Position numbers and translations under genes: made by a program. A stretch of 9,112 nucleotides of DNA from Candidatus Hodarchaeota archaeon (lineage in GTDB: Archaea > Asgardarchaeota > Heimdallarchaeia > Hodarchaeales > Hodarchaeaceae): assembly GCA_016840305.1 (NCBI GenBank), contig JAEOSP010000174.1:1-9112 (forward strand). Reading direction: 5' to 3'. Each line of letters begins with the position of its first letter. Positions within the stretch are counted from its first letter, which is position 1. Below are positions 4,736 to 9,112 of this stretch, one piece after another. The notes beneath the pieces are model-generated. The model was given only the letters and a program-made list of their open reading frames with translations. It searched no databases and had not been told where the DNA came from.

Positions 4736-6874
4736 TTAGAAAAGGTCTTCATTGTCGATAAGTAGATTCAAATATTCTTTCAGCTTATCCGAGGTTTCGT
4801 CTTTCTTTTGTTCATGTTTTATGATAACTTGTGTTTCTGAAATTTCCTTAAATCGCAAGGCGGCTCTTATTGAAGCATAGACAATCTTGCTAGCAAATTT
4901 AACTGATCCCTCTGATTCTATAGGAATTTGCAATGCTTCTTTCAATAATTTTTCAAGCTGTTGCTCTGATATCATTTCAGAAATGTGTGCCTGTCCAATG
5001 GGAAATCCTCGTTGAGTAAAACTAAGGATAAATCCTTTTTTTACAGATTCTAGATTAAAAGCAACTGATTCACTATCTGGAAGAAAGAGATCGTTTCCAC
5101 TGGTTTCTAACTCAATTGGAATAATATATTCAACCAAATCCGTTCTAACTCCAGTTTCACTTCGAACTGTTTTTGTAGTGACATCTAAAGTAGAGCTGAT
5201 TTTTTTGGCTTTTAATTGCCTTATTGATGCATAGATTATCTTAGCTGCGAAATGCATTGAAGAAATACCATCTTCAAAAACGCCAAGACTCATAAGATTC
5301 TTTTCATAGGCTAGTAAGTAAAGGATTTCTTCTTCAGTTGCTTCAGACGAAATTAAAGAACTTCCCAACATTTCCTTTTGCCCCATACTGCTCCGTTGCA
5401 GAAAAGAAATAAGAGTATTAAGGCCATCATCAACTAAATTTACTTTAAAGCCCATACTTTGAGTATTTGGTAATGCAATAATCCCTTCGTCGCTTTCTAT
5501 CTCAACTGGAACATCTAACTTTGTATAATCTACTAATTTCTTTTTTACTTCTTTCTTTTTCTTCGGAACTACTTCTTTAGAAGGTGGGAAATAATTTTGA
5601 ACTATTTCTCTCATACTTAATTGTACTTTTTCAGTTGCTAATACTAGACATGTAACGATATCTTCTTCATTTAATCCTCCCCTAAGAATCACAGAAAATA
5701 ATTCTAGAAGTTTATTCTTATCAATGGTTCTACACTTTTCTTTCCCTTGAGATTTCTCAATAAACGGCAAGTACTTTAAGAATATATCACTTACTAAAGG
5801 TACAGACATTCCAGAAGTAACACCCATTTCGAATAATTGGTTCCATCCGCTATTTACGAGTTCATTTGCTTCTTCAATGCTGATACGATAGAATTCAACT
5901 AGGTGATTTATTTCAACCGAACTAGTAGGAGTTGTTGATTGAGGTTCAGCTTCACTAGAAATCTTCTTAAGATGTGCTGAAGTGTCTATTGTTTCTATTT
6001 CATCTGAATTTGGAACCCTGTGGATTAAGGTTGTTTCCGAAATTGATTCTTCACTTGCTGCGTTACCAAGAAAGACACTTGATTCGTCAGAAACATCATT
6101 AAATGTTTTCAAAGACTGTTTCATTATTAAACGTAATTTCTCTGCAGCAGCAGTATCTCCATCCATTTCTTTTGGTATTAGTCGTGGTTGTGCTCTTGGA
6201 ACTGCTGGTTCCCTTTTTTCTGAAAGTGTCATAGCAATTTCATGATGTTCCTCTATTTCTCCAATCAATCGACCGTTTACAAAGTCGCTTTGAGCAAGCT
6301 CTGGAATAGAAAGTTCAAAAATCCGCCCAAACGTGTCAATAACAGTTTCAGGTCTATAAATTGTTGTTCTAAAAAATTTTATTTGATTTGAGGACTCAAT
6401 TTGGAATTGTTCCTTTAATTGCTCATGAATTGATTCATAATTGGGGCTGTTCCTAATTAAATCATTTTTGTGTAAGAAAATAAATATATTGGCGGCGGGA
6501 GAGAATTTCTTCAATTTCTCTAAGCAGGAACTGAAATATTGAATTGCGTTATTTCGGGAGGTTTTATTTGCAACATCAATCAAGAAAATAAATATTTTGA
6601 CATTGCTAAATACAAATGGACTAAATCCCTTTAGGAAACGTTTTAAAAAGATCTTTTGTCCACCCAGATCAACTATAGTGACTGGTATGTCATTCACAGC
6701 GAGAGACAATCTCTCGTAATTGATTGTAGCTGAAAGTTTATTCACGTCTTCGGTTTGCTGTTTTAAAAAGAAGATTCGCTTTACTGCAGTTTTCCCAGCC
6801 TCACTTAATCCAGCAATTAAAATTTTATATCCGAGTTGTTGAGAAATTTCAGACTCCGAAACCCATCGCGACAT
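4736..6874 (-). CDS. Rag/Gtr-like GTPase with a long C-terminal region carrying a duplicated domain, 712 aa
   Basis: Residues 15-190 form a Ras-superfamily GTPase domain. G1 is GLSEAGKT (22-29), the switch I Thr is T50 in ATINYER, G3 is DLGGQ (69-73), G4 is HKND (135-138) and G5 is probably TTI (170-172). His in place of Asn in G4, the ATI switch and the GGQ motif place it with Rag/Gtr GTPases, not Ras or Rab. There is no C-terminal cysteine for a lipid anchor. A low-complexity acidic, Ser/Thr-rich linker (about 200-320) follows, then a helical region (322-430), then a lysine-rich hinge (434-447). Two copies of an unrecognised domain come next, at 455-560 and 585-679, both ending in F-A-(A/S)-K-I-(I/V)-YASIR and a K-x-IS end. 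The usual Rag roadblock tail is not evident. Eukaryotic Rags are about 300-400 residues, so this is a greatly extended form. It is divergent from the 7107-8003 GTPase, its possible partner. TTTAATTTA on the minus strand near 6902-6910 is a possible TATA box; no Shine-Dalgarno is evident. Confidence 0.85.
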   Translation of the reverse strand: MSRWVSESEISQQLGYKILIAGLSEAGKTAVKRIFFLKQQTEDVNKLSATINYERLSLAVNDIPVTIVDLGGQKIFLKRFLKGFSPFVFSNVKIFIFLIDVANKTSRNNAIQYFSSCLEKLKKFSPAANIFIFLHKNDLIRNSPNYESIHEQLKEQFQIESSNQIKFFRTTIYRPETVIDTFGRIFELSIPELAQSDFVNGRLIGEIEEHHEIAMTLSEKREPAVPRAQPRLIPKEMDGDTAAAEKLRLIMKQSLKTFNDVSDESSVFLGNAASEESISETTLIHRVPNSDEIETIDTSAHLKKISSEAEPQSTTPTSSVEINHLVEFYRISIEEANELVNSGWNQLFEMGVTSGMSVPLVSDIFLKYLPFIEKSQGKEKCRTIDKNKLLELFSVILRGGLNEEDIVTCLVLATEKVQLSMREIVQNYFPPSKEVVPKKKKEVKKKLVDYTKLDVPVEIESDEGIIALPNTQSMGFKVNLVDDGLNTLISFLQRSSMGQKEMLGSSLISSEATEEEILYLLAYEKNLMSLGVFEDGISSMHFAAKIIYASIRQLKAKKISSTLDVTTKTVRSETGVRTDLVEYIIPIELETSGNDLFLPDSESVAFNLESVKKGFILSFTQRGFPIGQAHISEMISEQQLEKLLKEALQIPIESEGSVKFASKIVYASIRAALRFKEISETQVIIKHEQKKDETSDKLKEYLNLLIDNEDLF
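4838..5122 (-). repeat. Second copy of the domain duplicated in the long GTPase
   Basis: Encodes residues 585-679. It starts IPIELETSGNDLFLPDSESV and ends KFASKIVYASIRAALRFKEIS in pattern, matching the first copy at both ends, with about 11 fewer residues in the middle. It is a protein-level repeat; the DNA has diverged. Confidence 0.7.
5195..5512 (-). repeat. First copy of the domain duplicated in the long GTPase
   Basis: Encodes residues 455-560. It starts VPVEIESDEGIIALPNTQSM, with FKVNLVDDGL, ISFLQRSSMGQ and, at the end, HFAAKIIYASIRQLKAKKIS. The order of strands then helices matches the second copy at residues 585-679. Confidence 0.7.
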
Positions 6875-7016
6875 CGCTCTATTTATCCTATGTATCAGAC
6901 GTAAATTAAAGATCAGAGAAGAAGATTATTATTGAATATGTTCATATATATCTTTGAATATCATTTTAATAAGGCATCTAAATCATTCGAAATTTATTGG
7001 GAGAATCTATTTATAA

Positions 7017-7041
7017 TTATTGATATTATTTTTATCAATAA
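7017..7041. repeat. 9-bp inverted repeat in the divergent promoter region
   Basis: TTATTGATA (7017-7025) and TATCAATAA (7033-7041) are exact inverse complements with a 7-bp spacer, so half-site centres are 16 bp apart. It is a candidate operator about 22 bp upstream of the proposed TATA box at 7063. Such AT-rich sequence makes chance repeats fairly common, so this is tentative. Confidence 0.4.
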
Positions 7042-7096
7042 ATAATAATAACCAATTTCCTGTATAGTAATAATTCACTTGAATTCAAAAAATGTT

Positions 7097-7102
7097 GTGA
7101 TC
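7097..7102 (+). promoter_or_regulatory. Shine-Dalgarno site for the RagA-like GTPase gene
   Basis: GTGATC matches the last six bases of the archaeal consensus GGAGGTGATC and ends 4 nt before ATG 7107, which supports that start. Confidence 0.55.
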
Positions 7103-7106
7103 ATAA

Positions 7107-8003
7107 ATGCAACAGACTAATCAGCCTAGTAAAGTATTATTTATGGGACTGGGAGCAAGTGGTAAAAGTAGCATTAGATCGATTGTATTTGAAGGTAAAT
7201 CTTTAGAAGATGTTAAGGATTATCATGCGACTATTAATTATACTCGTTCAACAAAAAATATCATTGATGCGCCTTTTCAAATATTCGATTGTGGTGGTCA
7301 AGAGAGTTTTATCTCTGTTTTTGTGGGAGAGCAAGCTGAATTCATTTTTAGTGAGGTCGCGGTTCTTATCTGGGTAATAGATGTGTCAAATTTCGACTCT
7401 GTTTCTACTTCAAGATTTTATTTTAATCTGGCCCAAAAAAAACTAGTAGAATACTCCAAAGGAGCAATTATCTTCTGTCTTCTCCACAAAATGGATTTAT
7501 TAATACCTGATATGAAAGAAAAAGTTACTGAAACAATTTTCTCGTACTTTGCTCCGATGGATGGAATCGACATTAATTATCGAAGTACATCAATATTTGA
7601 TCAATCCATCTTTAATGTAGTAGGGGAGATAGTTCAAGCTCTTATTCTTAGAAGTACGAAAGCTCAATCAGTATCAGGGGCAATTGAAGAATTTATTAAA
7701 TCACATGCTGAAATGGCAGGTGTAGCTATCTACACAGATGATGGTTTACCTGTTTTCGAAGAAGGAGATACTGATAGAATAATCTTACCAGCCAATCTCT
7801 GGTTGGCGTCTTATGATAGGTTATCTGAGGAATATGAACGTGAAGAGCTGCAAACAATACTTGAGACAAAAGATTATGTTTTCGTATTCCGCAATATTAA
7901 ATCTGAACTTCTCCTTACGGGAATTGCTCAAAAAGTGGCTCCATTACAATATGTTTTGGTAAAAATGGAACAGTTAGCAAAGATAGTGAATCAACTGTTA
8001 TAA
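7107..8003 (+). CDS. RagA/Gtr1-like GTPase with C-terminal roadblock-like domain, 298 aa
   Basis: Residues 8-182 are a Rag-type GTPase domain close to eukaryotic RagA/Gtr1. G1 is GLGASGKS (14-21) followed by SIRSIVF, where RagA has SMRSIIF. Switch I is ATIN (T42), G3 is FDCGGQESF (DCGGQ 61-65), and G4 is HKMD (127-130) within IIFCLLHKMDL, nearly the RagA wording. G5 is TSI (161-163) followed by FDQSIFN. Residues 188-298 look like a roadblock/LC7 domain: helix SGAIEEFIKSH, strand GVAIYTDDGLPVF, a central helix, strands YVFVFRN and ELLLTGIA, and a final helix. Eukaryotic Rags have the same two-part plan and dimerise through the roadblock part; their length of a little over 300 residues is also similar. 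In eukaryotes they report amino-acid supply to TORC1. No TOR pathway is known to me in archaea, so the role here is open. There is no lipid-anchor cysteine. The gene is divergent from the long Rag-like GTPase and convergent with the tubulin-like gene. Confidence 0.9.
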   Translation: MQQTNQPSKVLFMGLGASGKSSIRSIVFEGKSLEDVKDYHATINYTRSTKNIIDAPFQIFDCGGQESFISVFVGEQAEFIFSEVAVLIWVIDVSNFDSVSTSRFYFNLAQKKLVEYSKGAIIFCLLHKMDLLIPDMKEKVTETIFSYFAPMDGIDINYRSTSIFDQSIFNVVGEIVQALILRSTKAQSVSGAIEEFIKSHAEMAGVAIYTDDGLPVFEEGDTDRIILPANLWLASYDRLSEEYEREELQTILETKDYVFVFRNIKSELLLTGIAQKVAPLQYVLVKMEQLAKIVNQLL

Positions 8004-8113
8004 AAATCGAAGAAGAATCAAGTCAAATCATTAACTAGGCCACACCAGATTAGTACCTTACAGTATCCTTGTCAATCTTTGCAGAATAATAATAAATTCA
8101 TTGGTAAGTCGAA

Positions 8114-9112
8114 TTATTTATTATTTCCTTCTTTCTTATCTTCATCGGTCATATATTTGCCGAATAAATTCTGAATATCATCCATCGCTATCTGTAATTC
8201 TTCATGTGGAATACCTTTTGATCTTTCAAACCAGCCTCTCTTAATTGTGGACTTTGAATCATTATGATATGCAATCAGATTAGAAGCATCATTGAAAACA
8301 TCCCGTAATTCTGGAATACGAGGTAAACCAAAAAGGAGAAGTAAAGAAGATTTTTCCATTTCTGGATCATCATATGAAACAAATGATGGTTGAATGGATC
8401 CTCCTTTCACTAAATAGGGAGCTAAAATCTTTTTCAAGTAAGCAGAATACTCAAGTTTCGAAATATCTTTATTTCCAGTCAATATGGAGTATACTGAACC
8501 CGCAGCAGGTTTTTTATCAATATCCGTTAGGGAACAATGATTAACCGTATATCTAGCTGCTAAAGCCATTTGCTTATCCATTCGTCCATATTCTGGCAAA
8601 AAATACATATCTTCAAAGAAACACGGAACTACAACAGGATCTAACCTTCGAGAATAGTCAGCTAAGTCAGTTGTTGGCATAACCTTTTTACCATATTCTT
8701 GAATGCTTGGAGAAAGAATTGATTCTATTGTACGTAGAGCTAGCGGATTTACTAACTGTGTAAACTCTACTCCAGCATTTGTTCGTAATTTTTCATCTTT
8801 TGTTGTTAAATTTGAGGAATCTATACCAAGTGATTGATCTAATAAACCATTAGCTCGGCCTTCTCTCCACTCCATTACTCGTTTCAACATAGTTTTATTT
8901 GATAACAAGAAAATTAAATTTGGACCTTTTTTTGGTTCTAATTGATTTCTTAATAGAGTTGATAAGGACCATATTGAGTTTATTGCTTCAGAAGACTGGT
9001 TTTCAAATGGTAGGACACCAAATACATAAATGAATATTCTACGTTCATCAGAAAAATGTTTATGTAACAGTTCAACAAGAGCTGGGGTTCCCCCACAACC
9101 AGTACCACCACC
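8114..9112 (-). CDS. Tubulin/FtsZ-superfamily GTPase (CetZ- or FtsZ-like), 5' end outside window
   Basis: This is a cytomotive GTPase that would form filaments by GTP-dependent self-assembly. The frame is open to the window edge, giving 332 visible residues; the TTG at 8908 is internal and not the start. Visible residues 1-10 read GGGTGCGGTP, the T4 glycine-rich loop that is the family signature. It is followed by a helix, the strand IFIYVFGVLPF, and a helix with SSEAINSIWSLSTLLRN before LIFLLSNKTM. This is the order seen in FtsZ and CetZ (TxPF...L..L....D.LI...N). NPLALRTIE and TTDLADYSRRL (about 147-157) fit the end of the GTPase domain and the T7 region, and the last 170 residues would be the C-terminal domain. 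About 330 residues after T4 is longer than the usual 280-300. The tail ends in a charged stretch and has no clear FtsZ C-terminal peptide. It is divergent from standard FtsZ; 'GGTP' and 'VLPF' lean towards CetZ or FtsZ-like groups. T1-T3 lie outside the window. Confidence 0.85.
   Translation of the reverse strand, partial: GGGTGCGGTPALVELLHKHFSDERRIFIYVFGVLPFENQSSEAINSIWSLSTLLRNQLEPKKGPNLIFLLSNKTMLKRVMEWREGRANGLLDQSLGIDSSNLTTKDEKLRTNAGVEFTQLVNPLALRTIESILSPSIQEYGKKVMPTTDLADYSRRLDPVVVPCFFEDMYFLPEYGRMDKQMALAARYTVNHCSLTDIDKKPAAGSVYSILTGNKDISKLEYSAYLKKILAPYLVKGGSIQPSFVSYDDPEMEKSSLLLLFGLPRIPELRDVFNDASNLIAYHNDSKSTIKRGWFERSKGIPHEELQIAMDDIQNLFGKYMTDEDKKEGNNK

Larger units (their letters stand above)
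6875..7106. promoter_or_regulatory. Divergent control region of the two Rag-like GTPase genes
   Basis: These 232 bp of AT-rich DNA lie between two genes read outward. Candidate TATA boxes for the minus-strand gene are TTTAATTTA near 6902-6910 and GATATATATGAA at 6941-6952 (both read on the minus strand). For the plus-strand gene, TATAGTAA at 7063-7070 lies about 37-44 bp before its ATG. A 9-bp inverted repeat at 7017-7041 lies between the two promoter areas, where a single regulator could act on both. Confidence 0.5.

Noticed and set aside
5982..6245. 87-codon plus-strand open frame within the long GTPase
   Set aside because: It is a shadow of the Ser/Glu-rich linker of the GTPase; no ribosome site or domain.
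8114..8908. A 264-residue gene starting at TTG 8908
   Set aside because: The same frame runs open to the window edge and encodes the tubulin/FtsZ T4 loop upstream, so TTG 8908 is an internal leucine codon.
1..9112. CRISPR arrays, insertion sequences, rRNA or tRNA genes
   Set aside because: I saw no regularly spaced repeats, transposase motifs, terminal inverted repeats with duplications, or RNA gene signatures.

Overview
The window is AT-rich, with gene content typical of an Asgard (Promethearchaeota) archaeon. It holds two Rag/Gtr-like GTPases, both with the His-Lys-x-Asp form of the G4 motif that marks Rag GTPases. One of them carries a roadblock-like tail, as eukaryotic RagA does. There is also a divergent tubulin/FtsZ-superfamily protein and a NYN nuclease with two LOTUS-like domains. 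Some genes have short Shine-Dalgarno matches to GGAGGTGATC and others look leaderless, which fits archaea. The lineage is inferred from gene families only; no rRNA or tRNA is present.

Layout. Positions 1-840 (+): C-terminal half of a DHA2-type 14-helix MFS transporter, cut by the window edge. 917-1099 (+): a 60-residue conserved-looking protein with a good Shine-Dalgarno. 1121-1339 (+): an open frame without a start that resembles the Walker B part of a NACHT/STAND NTPase, probably a gene relic. 1399-2166 (-): a membrane-anchored metallo-beta-lactamase-fold hydrolase of the UlaG-like type. 2341-2880 (-): a helical protein made of an exact 76-residue tandem repeat. 3093-4313 (-): the NYN-LOTUS-LOTUS protein. 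4314-4735: a gene-poor gap with a possible relic. 4736-6874 (-): a 712-residue Rag-like GTPase with a long unrecognised tail that contains two copies of a domain of about 100 residues. 6875-7106: a divergent promoter region with a 9-bp inverted repeat. 7107-8003 (+): a RagA-like GTPase plus roadblock-like domain. 8114-9112 (-): a tubulin/FtsZ-family protein, cut by the window edge at its T4 GTP-binding loop.

The most interesting part is 4736-9112. Two Rag-type GTPases of different architecture are transcribed divergently from one control region, and a cytomotive GTPase lies immediately beyond. Eukaryotic Rags work as heterodimers of two unlike GTPases joined through roadblock domains, so the pair could be partners. 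That, and any link to the tubulin-like filament protein, is inference from architecture and position.
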